A DNA stretch of 64,000 nt from Gymnogyps californianus (lineage: Eukaryota > Chordata > Aves > Accipitriformes > Cathartidae). The notes beneath the pieces were generated by a model. That model was not told the DNA's origin, did not search any database, and saw only the letters and a program-made list of their open reading frames with translations. Below are positions 14,101 through 29,100 of the stretch, piece by piece (the first letter of the stretch is position 1; the number at the start of each line of letters is the position of its first letter). The position numbers and the translations under genes are program-made. Location of the stretch: positions 17,918,428 to 17,982,427 of the forward strand of contig NC_059480.1 in assembly GCF_018139145.2 (NCBI RefSeq), read 5' to 3'.

Positions 14101-16975
14101 ACGTAGCATTATTGCATAGTTTTAGCACTATTACTCTGCTTTACATCTGTTGCAGCTCTACAGCTTGGAGGAGGGGAGGGTTGGTGTTTGCTGTCATTTT
14201 CACTAAAACATTAATGAGAATTAAATCATGAAAGTAAAGCAGAACAAACCTTAGGACAGACTAGTGTGTTATGGGAGATGGCTTGTGCAAAGTAAGTGTC
14301 CATTGCATAAATTCCCTTGAAAGTGCGTGCTGTGTCCATGCAGGATATACACAACGACTTTATTGACTCCTTTACTATGTACAGATTCTTAAGCAGGTTC
14401 TGATCAGATTCATTTGCTGTTTCCACTTAGGCTGGCGTTCGGCGAGTGCTTTAAATTGACAAAAGTAATCCCTGCCACCAGAACAGGGGACTCTGCTGCC
14501 TGCACCATCATTTTTCCCTGGTGCTGGCATAGGGTTTGTGGGGCTGTGCGGTTAGGTGATCAGAAAAAACGTATTTAATTCCGATCAGAGTTTCCCCCAA
14601 ACTCTGACAATACAAAGGGCCTGGGATGAGCAACAGAGGTAAGAAAACTTTGAGTTTGGCAGTAGCAGGAAGCAGGATCCATCACAGTGGTCTTTCTTTG
14701 CATTTGACACGTTTATCTGATGTTTTATCTGGATTAGCATATGGTAAGATTAGGATGTTTATGGAAGCTGTCTTTAGCAATCTGTAAGTGCAGGTTTTTC
14801 TTCTCTTAGAAGAACAAAAAAGGGGGTGAAAAAGGTTGTCTCTGACAAAAATAGAAAAGGGGGGCAAAGATCTCGAAACGTTTTCTGTCATAAGGCAATT
14901 AAACAATTCTAGATATATAATGCAGACTTAATGCTGACGACTTCTATTGTTTCGTAGTTTTAGCTCCCACTATTAGAGCTGGTCGGAAATGTTCATTTAA
15001 AAGTGTTGGTTTTTCAAAATCAAGTTTGGACAAGTTTAAGCTGAGGTCATGTTTGAGCTGGAAAGAAGCACTTATTGTGATTTTTTTTTATTTTTAATTT
15101 TAATTTTTTTTTTTTAAATACTCATTGCTGAACAGACAAGGAGTTTTCTTATGTTCCCCATTACATTTTTGTATCGGTGGATTAGAAGTTTCCATGATTT
15201 TCATGTTTTCTTGTCTGTATGCACCCTACAACATCTGCTGAACTTTATATCCATCATAGCCTCTGCTATAGTTAGCTTCATTTGTACCTGTAGACTGAAT
15301 AATGCAGCTCCTTCCCACCTGTACATTAAAGTACATCTGGAGGTTTTTCTCTACAAAGTTTTTCATAGTGATTCTTTCTACTGAGATTTTTAATTACTGG
15401 TTATTTATCAGTAGTAGCTCATGGCTTGTTCTAAGCATTGAGGTAGACCTAGAGTCAGTTCCAGCTGCACTTGGAGTGACCTCTTTTCCTTGGGCAGCCT
15501 AGAGCAGCATACATTGGAACAGTGGTAGGCAGGATATCCCTGAGGAGGGCTTTTTTACTCTGGAAAAGCGTCCCTTTAAAAAAAAAAAAAAAAAAGTCAA
15601 GAGACACAAGACCTATCTGCATTGGCAGTCTTTAAAAAGTAATCTATATTGGATGATTCCTTCATGGAATAAAGATACAGAAATTACTATGTCAGTTTAT
15701 TGTATATGTTTTGGGGTGGGAGCTTTTATCCTCTTATGCTGATGAGGAGGAATTGAAATACGAAACAAATAAAGAAAATAGCAATTAAATATGGATATTT
15801 TTTTTTTAATCATTCATGACACCAGTTCAGGTTAGATGGGTTTTTACAATGAAAGTCTGCCCTCCCTTAAAAATATAAAGGTGAAGCATCAGTTTATTAA
15901 ACAGGCAGTGTCCCTATAGGAACTCCCTGCTGACACAAGGTTCTCTTGGTGTGAGCATAACTCCTGTCAGAATTAAGAGCTGGGTGTGTTAGGAAGCAGG
16001 AGCTGTTAGTGTGTGTTTGTGAGAACTGTCCTTTGGCATTTATAAGCAAGAGCTTTCCTTGACCTTTAAAGAAAAAAGAACCCTTTGCAACTGCAGTATT
16101 TATCACAATGCAGCTTTTACTCTTGAAGGAGAGTAATACTGATAGATATTTTATACATATAGACTGGTAGTTGGAACTGGCTAAGGAAAAATATTGATTC
16201 TTCAAGTACAGACATTTGGTAGGAATTTTGGTTAAACTTTTGTCTCTTGCCAAGCAAGGAATGTATGATCACAAAGAAACAGTAAACCTTACTGCTAGCA
16301 GCAAGCAGAGCATTTCTCTGCAGCTGGGAAGACCCTTTATTGGAAATCCTTTCATTGCCTGATTGAGATTACAGGCTTGAACTGGTATCTCTCTGAAGGA
16401 GGGAATGCTTTGGCTAGAGTATAGAAGGCTTGTCTAAGGTGTGTGCCTCATGTTTCCCCTGTTGGAACTGTTACCTATAAATATGCATGCATCTATATGA
16501 AGTATATATTTTAGACCAGAAATTTGAAGCTGAGATTTCCATGTAGCAGAGAGTACCTTAGCAGGGGGCTGGGAGAAAAGTACTTTCTGATTCTTTTCAT
16601 GACAGCACTGCCCACCCAATACCAACTCCATAATCTAAAGATGGTCCTGGAACAGAGATTTGAAGCAGGGCTTTCAACATCTTAAACTAGCTTCCTCTAA
16701 GCATAAGGCAGTTTGGGATATGAAAGTGTGACTATGAAAGGAGTGTTGCATCTGGCTCTCTTTTTCTCATTGTGGCTGTAAGATTTTAAAACATGTTGAT
16801 TTATTTCATGTGTGAAGTGAGTCACTTCATAATCTTGAAACTTTTGCAGGCAGGACAGCGAAACTGATTCCTGTCCAACTATTCCCACTGTGTGACAGTG
16901 AATATACAGACAGTACTTGTCCTCATGAAGTTTTAAGATAGCTTTACTGAATGTTTCTTTTTTCCCTCCCTTCAG

Positions 16976-17120
16976 ATTTGTCACGGAACAGACTGTCAGA
17001 GCTTCCAGCAGAAGCATGTCACTTTGTCTCCCTCGAGAGTCTTAACTTGTACCAGAACTGCATTCGATATATCCCAGAGGCTGTTTTGAACTTACAGTCT
17101 TTAACATTTCTAAATATCAG
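16976..17120 (+). CDS. LRCH3: LRCH3 exon: first LRRs in the window
   Basis: The acceptor is CCTTCAG and the donor is CAG|GTAACA. It enters with two bases completing Asp and leaves with two bases (AG). It encodes DLSRNRLSELPAEACHFVSLE, then the repeat with NLYQNCIRYIPEA, then the start of LTFLNIS. These follow the LRR pattern LxxLxLxxNxLxxLP and are typical of LRCH3. The preceding LRRs would be in exon 1. Confidence 0.96.
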
Positions 17121-20100
17121 GTAACAATTGTCTTAGAAATTTTGCTTTAGCATCAGTAGTCTAGGTTTATAAATTTTAATGCATCCATAAGTAATGCTAA
17201 CATGGTGTGTAATTACCACATTGTTATATCGTATGTCATTGAATCAAAGCAACCTGAACCAGTCTTACCCACTTAGGTGGATCAGGGAACATGAGGATTA
17301 AGCAGCAGCTTGGAGAAGTGGAGTATGAAGAAGAAACCTAATTCCAACTTAAAGGACTCACAAAATAAATTCCAGTAGTTTTCATGTGGAATACAGGCAT
17401 GCAGACTGAAAAGAGATGATAGAGCTTTTGGATAGTCTTTACAATTCAGCTCTCAGCAGCTAAATAAGGCTTATGCAATTTCCCTTTACCTTCACTGTAC
17501 TGGTGGCTTTTAAAGATCTTTCTCAAGCATTAACACTTCTCTGCCAGCATTAAAAGCTAGTTGCTGCAACTTAGCCTGTTGATGAAATTCAACTGTGTAC
17601 AGCATCCTCCATTTGTAGAAGGTCTTTTAAGAGGTGTAGAAAGTTCCTCATCACAAATTGGCAGTGATATCAATCAAGAAAAACTTCAGGCTATTTCCTT
17701 CTGGTGTTATACTTTTGCCAATTTAGTATGCTTATGTTTCTTTATTTTCTTTTTTTATTGATGGTGAGAATTGTAGGAATAGGATATGAATCAGGTATGG
17801 GTGTCCTATTGCTATGATCTCTAGTAGGTGCAGTCCAGTTATCCTTTTAAAAGCTGCCGTTGGTTCACCTACTGCTCAGAACTTTTTTTTTTTGCTTTAA
17901 TAGCAGGGAAATCTGGGTTTCAAGCATGAAAAAATACAGCAGTATATTTTGCTAAATGTCAACATCTGATCAAAGCCTTCTTTAAGATCCTAATAACTTT
18001 CTTTCTAATGATCCAGTCACTGCTCCTTGCTATGTTTTATTTTTAAAGGGAATCTTTCTCTTTTACAATCCATTCTCATCCTGCCTGATTCTCATGTGAG
18101 GTTACAGTCCAGTCATATGACCTCATATTTGCTTTAATAGTAGTTTATTATGAAATGTCCCAGACTGGATTTTGGAATAGTGAAATCCATCATACCAAGA
18201 TACTTGATCCACATGACTTACTCAATTAGAAATATATTTTAAATATTCAGTAAGTAATGACTTTCTCTTTGGCATTTTGTACGTGCTGACCTGCAATACT
18301 ACCTATCAGAAAGGTTTTTGCACTCTGTTCAAACATGTTCATTTGTGACAGAGGGTGGCCAGTTATTAGAAGCACCTGAAAGGGCACGAAAATATCATAT
18401 TCCTCAGCACTGAGTTTGAAAGCATCTGATCAGGCTTGGTACTTGATATGCAGAGTTTGTTCACACATAACTAGATAAAGCAAGTAATGAAGAACGTCTT
18501 CATGGAACTACTTTTACGGTAATTATATAAAAACTGAGTTGATCATCTAAATGGAGTGTGCTTTTTGTATGTGTCTTTCATTGCATTAAAATGTGAGGTG
18601 ATTTCTCATTTAAGTTCTGATGATTTTGTTTTCTTTCTGTCCAAAAAGTCGAAACCAGCTTTCAACATTGCCAGTACACCTCTGTAGTCTGCCACTAAAA
18701 GTTTTGATAGCAAGTAATAACAAGTTGGTTTCAATACCTGAAGAAATTGGACAGCTCAGACAGCTGACAGAGCTTGTGAGTATACAGTTATTTTTTAACT
18801 ATTACCATTTGGTCTTCAGGTTTTAGTTGATGTGCTTAATAGGTTTGAAGGTGCTTCAGAAGAAATAACAATTTTTTAAACTGATCAAAATAATGCAGTA
18901 ATTAGGGTGCTATCTGGGCATGTGCAAGATCAACATCCTGTTTCTCATTCTGTGATTGTAAACCCGTCACTTGTATGCAATGGCAAGTTACTTAAATCTG
19001 CTCTTAGCCTAAGGAAGATTTCTGCCATAGTATCTCCAACTATGTTTTGACTTTGTGTAGAGGTGTTCGAAAAGAGTTTGAAATATTCTGAGATTTTTAA
19101 AAATTTTTGTGTGAGGGAAAGATGCCTTGCACTGGAGAGCAAATGATCCATGTCAATTTAATAAGAGCCTTCCCTATTTTTGAAAGGAAGGCTGGATGGA
19201 ATTAGAGCTCTTGGTGCGTTTGTTTCTGGCAAACAGCTTTTATGTAGCAAGCTGTGCTGTCTCAAATAATATGGAATAACTTGAATGAGATAACTTGAAA
19301 TACTTCTACATCTGAATGCTTAATCTTTAAAGCTTTTATTTCCTCATGTATTTAAAATGAGAATAATGCTTCACATCAGCAATGAGATTTAATGAATATA
19401 AGGATCTGAGGTGTTATGTAAATAGTTGTCTTTTTCAGTCCCTAAGTAAAGCGCTACATATTCTAGTTAGCAGAGGTTTACCAGTCAGTGGTAACTCATT
19501 CTTTACTCTTGCTTTGTAGGATGTGAGCTGTAATGAAATACAGACAATTCCTCCACAGATTGGCAATTTGGAATCCTTGCGGGACCTAAATGTCAGAAGA
19601 AATAATTTGGTGCGTTTACCTGAAGGTGAGATAAAGGCTGTCAGTTATAACAGCAGAAACTTCAAGCACTTCTTCATTTTCAGTGTTTTTTCTTCCCCTG
19701 AGAGCTAGAAGCAGCGTACTTAATTATTTTGTAAGACACATATCTTTATACTCTAGGGTTTTTTTATACTCTCTTAATCTGCTGAATTGTATGTTTATTT
19801 TCTGTCTCCAGAGCTTGCTGAGTTGCCTTTGATTCGATTAGATTTCTCCTGCAATAAAATAACAACAATACCAGTTTGTTATAGGAACCTCAGACATCTG
19901 CAGACCATCATGTTAGAGAACAACCCTCTCCAGTCACCCCCTGCACAGGTAAACTGCAGCTAGAAATTCAGATGACTAGTTCAACTAAAAAGGGCAGAAC
20001 GAAGTTATAAGCTGAAGGATTGTACTCCAAACTTTATTTAAGAACAAGAGGACTTTAAATAAATTGTATTGTCTAAAAATGTTAAATATACAGCACAGCT

Positions 20101-23100
20101 TGAAAAATCCCTTTTTCTTCTCTTGCTTTACTGTATTAGTGGTCTCACCTATGGGATATTACTAAGAATTCTACTGTTAGCATTGTACTAATGTTAGCTG
20201 AACATTTCTGCTTTCAGTGTAGGAGAGAGGAGGCCCTGTTAGGCAAAACGGATTTTGTGCCACTCAAATGTCAAAATTTTGACTGAGGCCTCAGTGCTGC
20301 TGTGTGCTGGTTCACTTTGCAGCAGAGTGCTCAAATTGGCCTTTGAGCTAGAAACTGCAATATGGTTAGTGACTAATTTGATTTTTAATGTGGGTATATA
20401 AGCCCTTGAGTATTACAGGTTCTCCTGTGAGCTGCTGCTTCTGAGTAAAGAGTGGCACTTGCTAAGACTGGTAGTTTCAATAGGGTTTTGCCTCCCTTTT
20501 GAAAGCAGACAGCTGTTAACTGGCTTCATTCACTTTAAATTTGAGCTTGCTTTGGCAGTCTGCCACTGCCATTCAAAGCTGGGTATGGGTGGGATGCATC
20601 TGTTCTGATGCCAAGGGTATAAATTCTAGTACTTGTAAATGCTTATGTCTTGTTTGCATGATGAAATTTCAGCATCCAGCTGACAAAGTTGCATGCAGAC
20701 CAGATGTACTTGGAGGACAGCTTCCATTTGTCTGTCACGGGCATCCCATGATGCTCCACTATAGCCGTTTCTCTAAAATGCAGTGAGATTAGAAGAAAAG
20801 ATGCATTGGTTGACATAACTGTGCTCATTTATTACTCTCAACTACAGGTTAAACGTCTGTAGAGTACTTTGAAAATGTATTGTCAAATTATACATACCTA
20901 TTTTTTTTTTTTTTTTTAAGATATGTATAAAAGGAAAAATTCACATATTTAAATACCTGAACATAGAAGCATGCAAGATAGCTCCAGACTTGCCTGATTA
21001 TGATAGAAGACCCATGGGATTTGGATCTTGGTAAGTTTGGCACAATCCAAGTTCCTAGTTTTTATGACGTTCAGGAAAATTTTGTCAGTCGTCTGAGTTT
21101 TTTAAAAAAATAGATCCAAGGATTGTTCTTTGGTAAGTGCATTGGTGGAGATGGCTTTGAAGAATATCATTTGTGTTATCTCATGGTGCATTCTAACAAG
21201 GTACCACTATATAAGAAGCGAGGAGCAGTTCAAAGAAAACCTGGGCAATATCATATGAAAGGCAGTGTTAGAGTTGATATACAGTAAGAAGAGAGTGTTG
21301 GTATCTTCATAGTACAGGGGACGTGCTCTCGTGTTGTTAACATGTGTGTTCAGTTTATAAGATCTTAATATTTTCCATACACTTACTGAAGTATATCCCT
21401 GCTGTGATTTTTAACCTTTTGTACAGAATTTTATAACTGCTATGCTCAAACTGCAGGTGTAAATGCTGATCTCCACCCCATTAGTAAACTGTTATTTTTG
21501 GCAAGCTTTCACTTGGCACTATTGCTTAGCATTGTAACACAAATATTGGAACAGTCAGCCGTATCAGCTGCTAAATTAAGATGTCTAGAGAAAAGCAGGA
21601 GTTAAGATTTATTTCTGTTACATGATATAGAAGAAAGGGAGCCAGTGAAGTATGAAACTAAATATATATGAAAATTACCTCAGTCATCTTGGAAGGCGGT
21701 AATAAGGTGTGGAGGAGTAAGTTGCTAAAGGATGTACCACTGTCTTGGCAGCAATAAAACACAAATCAGAGGGCCTTACAATAAATCATCATGAGTCAGA
21801 TTTGTGAAGAAGAATTTGCATGAGGGACTAACAGAGTGATTCCTCATCAGCATTGAATGTCTTAAATTGTATTTTTCTAAATGAGGTCAACATATGAGCA
21901 TTTTATGAGTGTTACTCAGTTTCCTAGAGTATAAGCTGTTGCAGACGGTTTCTGCATAATACTGAGGATACTGTCCTGTTACTGAAAAGAAAAGGCTCTA
22001 AATGATAAGATGTCATGATCTGTTTATCTCTAGCATAGTGTGTTTGTTCTTTAAGAGAAATTCCAACAAAATCAGTGGGCTATGTGCTTAGTGATTTATT
22101 GTCGTCTGTAGTTGTATATTACTATGGAAGTTTTCATTAATTACTTTTGTGAAATGAGAAGAATTAATGTATTTTAATCATAGCTTGGAATTATGAATGT
22201 AAAAACAAGAGCAGAACTGATTGAGGATGCTTTCTCTAGAGTTGTTTCCAGATTCAACTATATGAAATGAGCTTCAGCTGGCTTTCCTTTAGCTGTATTT
22301 CCATCCCCAAGAGGAGATAAGAGTTGGTGATAGAATAATTTGTTGTTACCGTGCTCTTTAGGGCATTTAGTGTTGCAGGTGATTCCTCCTGTATTCGTGT
22401 ATCTATGGAAGAACTGTCCATGGATCAGAGTACATATTAGGATAAAATGGCAGAATGATCCAGTGGAAGAGAGGATCCCAAATTATTATATTCTTCTGGA
22501 ACTTGGGATGAGAGAAATAAAAGCATTCAACTACAATATAGTTAGTATTTCCAGGCAAGTCACAAGAGCTTTTATGTTTGTTATCTTCAAAGGTGTCACA
22601 AGAGCTTTATGCTTGTTGTGTTCAAACGTGACCAATAGAAATAAGATATCAGTCAGGACACCTAGACTTTGTTGCTGTTTTATCTGATAAGCTAGGTGAA
22701 ATACTGTGGAGGTTAAAAATCTGAAACTGAGTGGTAGAGATTCTTAAAGTTTAAGGAAGTTTGAGTTGTGCTGTCAGTTCACTCTTGATCAAACATTTTT
22801 TTAATAACAAAGTTGTTAATACTGCTAATAAAACAAGATACTCTGAAACATTATGGCAGAAAGTGTGGTTGGGAGGTTCTAGTGCACCTAATTATTTAGT
22901 TTAGCCTTGTCAAATTATATCAGTGTCTTAGCAGAGTGCAATCTTGTATGTTACAGTCCTTTTCTAAACATAAGCTATGTGAAATTTATCTTGCAGCAAG
23001 TTTTGATCTGCTGCAGCCAGCCTCTCATTTGCAACACTGAAGTTCAGAGCAGCTCAGGTTGGTGCTGGAGTGAATGTGATTGAGAGGAGGCAGAACTGTC

Positions 23101-26100
23101 AAAGCTGTGTAGCAGTTCTTTTGGCACTGAGGCAGACTGATACAGTCTGGAGTTAGAAGGTTTAAAATCTGAAGTACTCATGCGTGAACCAGTGTAGTGG
23201 ATATTCTGGGACTTGGGCAACTGTTCTTTCTTACAGGAGGTAAAAATACATGTTTTAGTGTGGCTTTGGAGCTGTGTCTTTGAAATGTTGGCAAGTATTG
23301 TCTTTCCTTTGGCTATTGGCCTTACCAGGCATTTAGCTTCTCATCCTTTGATTTCAAGCCTTACATAGCTTCCCAGGTAAGTTGTAGTTGCCCCAAAATG
23401 CTCTGATCTATCCAAATGCCTAATTGTTGTTCCTTGTAGATTGTTGGTCAGGGAGGAATAAAAATCTTAAGCCTCAACTGATTTCAGGATGGCTGCTGTA
23501 TGATTATAAACGTGTGAAGTGTGCAGCATTGAATAGCTGTTTTTAGATGTGAGAGTTGGGGAGACAGAAAGTAGCTTTCATGTTAAAAAGGAGAAGAGTC
23601 CTGGGAACAGTGATTATGAATTTTTGAGCTTCCCGATAACCTTAGTGTTAGATGTATAGCTTTTCAAAATCTCTAATTGAAAAGGAAGGCTAAAAGAAGA
23701 AACTTTATATCAAAATACTTCCCTATTTTTGAGATGTAGCCAAATAGTCATTTTGATGCCTTTCAATTTGCAATAATTGTTCAACTTACAACAGGGTTCT
23801 CGGGAGATTTTGAAAATATTGATGCATTTAAAATGGAATTGTACTGCAGATGGGTTTTTCTTTTCTCTGACCCATGTTTTAAATCCAGTATTTAAGTACT
23901 GTGAACTGTTAGCATAAGTATGGTTCTAATGTCAGTGATTCAAGTTAATAGTTCTTTAACTGCACTGGGCGATTTCATGGTCATTCTTTTTTCTTCCCCA
24001 CCCAAAAGAAGGGAGTTGTTTTTTCTTTCCCCTTTTTTCTTTCTAGGGGTTTATTACACAGATGATCTTTCTGTTCAAATACAGGGCCATAAAGGTGAAA
24101 CTCTCTTGAGTTAATCAAAACTCCAAGTGGATACAAGAGCTTATCTTTTGGTGTATATCTGCATAGGAGCAGATGTATAGCCTAACGTTCCTCATCTGTA
24201 GCCCTCCAGCCCTCCTCTTTTTTGCTATTTTATGTCTATCTGAAAATTAAAATAGCCCAGGATAATAGTCTGTCACTGTTCTACAAAGTCGCATGCACGC
24301 GTGCGGCGCTGCATTAATAATAATAATAATAATAATGAGTAATTTGAAAATAAGTATTTCCTGAAAGTGGGATTTCAGAGGCAGCAACAACTTGAGAGCA
24401 ATACCAGTGAGAAAATGACCTGCAATTTAGTTATGATGGGGTGAAGCAATTAGCTTCCTGAAATTCATTCTTCCTTGTGTATTATGTAGTAATTACTGCT
24501 GCAGTTCTCCCTGGGGCATTGAGTGCCAGTAGGACAGTTGAGCCGTTGTGAAATGCCATCTGCAGTGGATCAGACAAGTCTCATTGTCTCTTTTGCTTTA
24601 GCTATCTGCAGCAGTTGCCAGACTGGGATGGCTGTACTGCTGAATTACGTAGTTTCTAAGCCCAGAAGTTCAGAGCAGAACTGTTGGCTGTTTGGCTGTT
24701 TGGTTATGTGTACTAGGCACATGTCTAATGCCTTTGTCTAGACATGTTATTGACAAAGGCTCTGTAGATGAACACTGTACTGCTATATTTATTATATTAT
24801 GAAGTATTTGAAATACTGTCCAGCTTACTGCACAGTTTCTTAGGTAGGTAATTATGATACAGAAGATAGTTATGTAATACATTCTGCGTACTTTTGTGTA
24901 GAAGTATATTCTGTATTTTTAGTAATTTTGCATAGGTTTATGCTTATGAAAAAGTTTGTGGGACAGTGTTTTTCAACCAAAACATAGGAGTAGCAGAAAA
25001 TGAAAGTTTGACTTGTTAAACAGTGACATAAGAGACCACTTTGCAGTTTTCTTTGTCATAGTTTCTGCTTGGGAAATGTTTGAAGTATGGATATATACTT
25101 TGGATCAGATTAGCTCTTAAAATGCCAGGCAGTGGCAGGTGGACAGCTGACTGACAAGTACGTTTGTACTTGTAAGCATGTGCCTCTTGTTCTATGTGGC
25201 AAATGCGGTATTGATGCTTTCTAATATGCTGAGCTTGTGGACGTGCTGCAACTGTGCTTGGTAGCTTATTCTGCTTTTGCTCTATAATAGCTGAGAAGCT
25301 TTTGGTGGTGTTTATATTACAGTAACTAAAACTGTGTGTTTGACAGCCATGAGGAACTCTATTCCAGTCGTCCGTATGGAGCACTTGATTCTGGCTTCAA
25401 TAGTGTGGACAGCGGAGACAAAAGATGGTCAGGGAATGAAGTAAGTGTTGCAGCTTTATTTTTGTTGAGTGCACTATTGTACGGGAAAGAGAACTAGTAA
25501 GTATACATCTGGAAGCACATTCAATAGGTAACATGTATATGCTAGTGTGCAGGTTGCCTTGAGCCAAAATTATTTGTTGTTCTATTGGAGAAAAACAAGC
25601 ATAATTTTATATGGGATGGACAAAGTTGGAAATAGAGAAATGTATAAAACAGTGCATGACAGATTAATTTACTGGGGCATAAAAGATGAGAAAAATGGGG
25701 TTCCTCATTTAAAAAAAAGCTTATAACTGTATCATATTACAGTGTTGAGTCAACTACACTCACTCATGAGTAGTTGTTTCAATAAGATAAATCTGAACAT
25801 GAAAATTAAGCTTCAAAAATCAGATGGAAATTTCATCTTCTTTCTTTGCAGCTTGTTTCAAATGTTAAAATTTGTTTGCCATTTAGAAGCAGGAAAATGG
25901 GATCTCTTAGCAAGGAGACTGTCAATTATTCTTCCCAGGAAGAAGTTCCCTTTTCCTCTTGGGACAACTAGAAAAGGCACTAACCAAGACCTAAAGTGTT
26001 TCAGTGAGCTATACTCCATATGCCTGCTTGCACTGCTAGCCTGTTTTTTGAGAGGGTTCTAATAGTTTCCATCGTGGGATGTTTTCAGGCACTTGCAGAT

Positions 26101-29100
26101 ATTGCAAACAAAACTGTAGGCAAGCTGTTTTTTTAAGAAAGCTTAAATATATGTTTTTTAAAAACAATACACTATAGCTGTATTTTGCTTTATTAGTGTT
26201 AGTGTATTGCTTTGTTAGTGTTTTGTAGGTGCAAAACAGGACAGTTGAAGTAAAAACACAAATCAAGAGGTAGTAGCTTACAAGATGATGTTTCTGAAGA
26301 AAAGTGTTTCTTGACTTCACTGTTTGTTTTCTAAAGCCAACAGATGAGTTCTCAGATCTCCCTTTACGTGTGGCAGAGATCACTAAAGAACAGAGACTGC
26401 GAAGAGAAAGTCAGTATCAAGAAAACCGAGGGAGCACGGTCATAACTAATGGTGGAGGTAAATAGCGATCTTTGGCTAACAATATTTATTGTCATCATTA
26501 TTAAAGTTCCAGAATATTTGCTATAAATAGTACATTGTCTAAAGAGGAAGAAAAGAGAAAGACCTAGGTGGAATTATACAAAAACACTGTTGTGTAAACA
26601 GTGTAAAAACACTATTGTATTAAGGATGTTACAAGGCAAAATCAAATAGCATCAGAATTAGGATTATCTGGGAAACATTGTGTCCGCTTCTGCATATGTG
26701 CTATGTTAAAGTCTCCAACTGCTTCAAACGGTATTTTGGAATCTTGAATTTCAGTGCATGGAGTTTTGCTGCTTGAGCTACTGGGAGAATTTTACAGCAG
26801 TGGTAACTTGTAAGTGCTCTGTGCCAACTGCTGTTGGAACGGGATGAGCAATTTTGTCAGGGAATTTCATATTTCCAAGTAGCAAAAGTGCCTCATTCAG
26901 CAGTCTTGGGTTTTAATCCAAACATGCAAGCCATCTAGGAGGGACTGGTATTTGTGAGTGACATTGCTTTTTTGCACCTTCTCAATTGGTTGTCCTGCAG
27001 TCTTACAGTAGCACCCTCATATTTGTTCGAGAGGTGATAGCGCTTTCCATGTTTCTTGATCTCTGCAGTTCTTCTCCATTTTAACTTCCAATAATTTGCT
27101 GCTACCACTGTCTCTTTTTGTTTGTATGTCCCAGTTTTAGCATTCTTCCAGGTTTGTTTTTTTCAGTCATTCCCTCTTCTCCATTTTTCTGCACTACTTA
27201 TTATTAGATCTCATCCCCATATACTTTGATTAATTTTTCTTCTTTCTCAGCTTCTCCCTGTTTTCCATTTCTTCTAATGGCTACAATTCATATTCCCTAT
27301 CTGAGTGTCACTCTTCCCAGCTACTTTTAATCTTCCATGCCCACCTCCCACTTCTTCTCTCTTCCCTCCTCCTCACCCTCTTCGTCTTTTGCCATCTTCT
27401 TTTCTTGGTCTTACTCTTCTCTGCCACAATATTTTGTTTTCTTTGCCACCTTCTAGAAATATCTGAAACTTCTTGGTTGACTCACTCTTTTACACATTAA
27501 CAGACAAAACATTCAGTTCAAACAGTTAAATTCTGGCAAAGTTAGAAGAATTGAAGACACGGTGTCATGGGAAGCTCTGGACAGCCTTAATAACAGGTAG
27601 TGCTGCCAGCTCCTCCTCCAAGACTAACTTTATTTTGTTCTTTGGGTTTTGTACACTAGGGATTTCAAAATGCCTCACTAGTCTTTTAAGATGGAGCACG
27701 GTCAGTTCATGAGTAGGAGTATCTCAGAGGGGCACAAGCCGTAGCATGTGGCTGTAAGTGATCCAGGAGATCCTTTCCTATTTTGTGTTCTTAACACAGA
27801 TACTAATGTCCTTCACCCTCTACTGTATTATTATTATTATTATTACTATTTAAGTTTAGTAAGCAAGGCTGGAAAGAAGGGGGGTTTTGTTTTGGTTTGG
27901 TTTGTTGGGGTTTTTTTAAGATTTGAAACTGAGATGGAGGTTTAATGAAGCCAAAGTATATAGGAATGCTGTTTTGGATGGTTGTAGTAGCAGAGGAGGT
28001 GGCTTTGGCAGTAACAGTTGCTAGATTGTGTGGTGAGGCAAAGAGAGGTCTGTTTTAGACAAGCAGGAAGGGGGCGGGGGAGTAGAAAAAGAATGTCTGC
28101 AAGAGAGTCTGGAGCAAGTTTGGGGAGAGTTTTAAGAAAGCTCTAGTGCTCAGAAAGGGAGCTTATGCTTTCCCCTGCATCCCCAGCACAGTGTTTTTCA
28201 GTAGGGTAGTTTGCTCAGTGTCATGACTCTCAGAACCCCTGGGCAGAATGTGTAAAAAGCAGTGACAAGTGAAAAAATTGCCCTACATAATATCGCCCAC
28301 ACAAGGGAAAATCAATACTAGCCAAACTGTGCTGTTTCTTGCTCTCATTTCAGTGGTTCCTAATTTCTTTCTTCATTCCTCTTTTTAAAATAAAACTGCA
28401 GGTGCTTTTATATTGTTTTAGAGGGGTTTTGTTGCTTTCTGTACTGTCCTTCGTTATTTCCACATACACTTTTTATATTTATTGCATTTGCATCCAGATA
28501 ACTTGGACATGCTGCCCTGTTTGTTGTTGTACTAGTAAAAATAGTAGAAGTATCTGTCATATCCGTTCTAATTTTTCTGACAGAGATGAATTGGAACCAA
28601 GAGGAATTATTCAAAATGTACACGAATCATTGTACAGTCTTGGTGTTAGCTGACAGATTTTGATGGATATTTTTCGGTATTGAAAAAAAATCACAGTATT
28701 TACTTTACTTTTTCAGTCACCGCAAAAGGATCTGCGGCCAGCAATATAAAACTACGTGCTTGATACATGTTTCTCCTTGCTTTTTGAAAAGCATAAATTT
28801 TATCATTATTTCAAAAATTGATGTTTAACAAATGTTAGTGGGCCTGGCAAAATCCAGAGCTTTTAGGCTGAGCTTTCCCAGACGGAAGAAAAACAGTAGG
28901 GCCTTAGTTCCTGACATTGCTTTTTTGTTGGGTTTTTTCCTTTCCTGTTGGTTATCTAATTATGGGTGTTTTCTTTGTGTTATGTATGTCAAGTGGAACA
29001 TGATCTCGATCAGATCGACTATATTGATAGCTGTGCCACAGAAGAGGAGGAGGAAGAGGTGAGGCAACCCAAGTGCATGGACTCAGACAGCCTCAGCTCA

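Larger units (their letters stand above)
1..16975 (+). other. LRCH3: LRCH3 intron 1 (3' part)
   Basis: This is AT-rich intronic DNA that ends in a good polypyrimidine tract and TTCAG acceptor at 16975. The next exon starts with the last two bases of an Asp codon, so exon 1 must end in G and lies before the window. The intron holds a (GT)12 at 7383-7406, a C11 run at 6027-6037, AAAT repeats near 11146-11179 and A-runs near 12162 and 15580. It also holds two exon-like segments at 6062-6168 and 7510-7697, discussed separately. No recognised gene is embedded in it, and open frames here are short and leucine/phenylalanine-rich. Confidence 0.85.

Noticed and set aside
15897..16253. 118-codon minus-strand open frame in intron 1
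   Set aside because: No family resemblance, no flanking splice signals or poly(A) signal that would support a gene.
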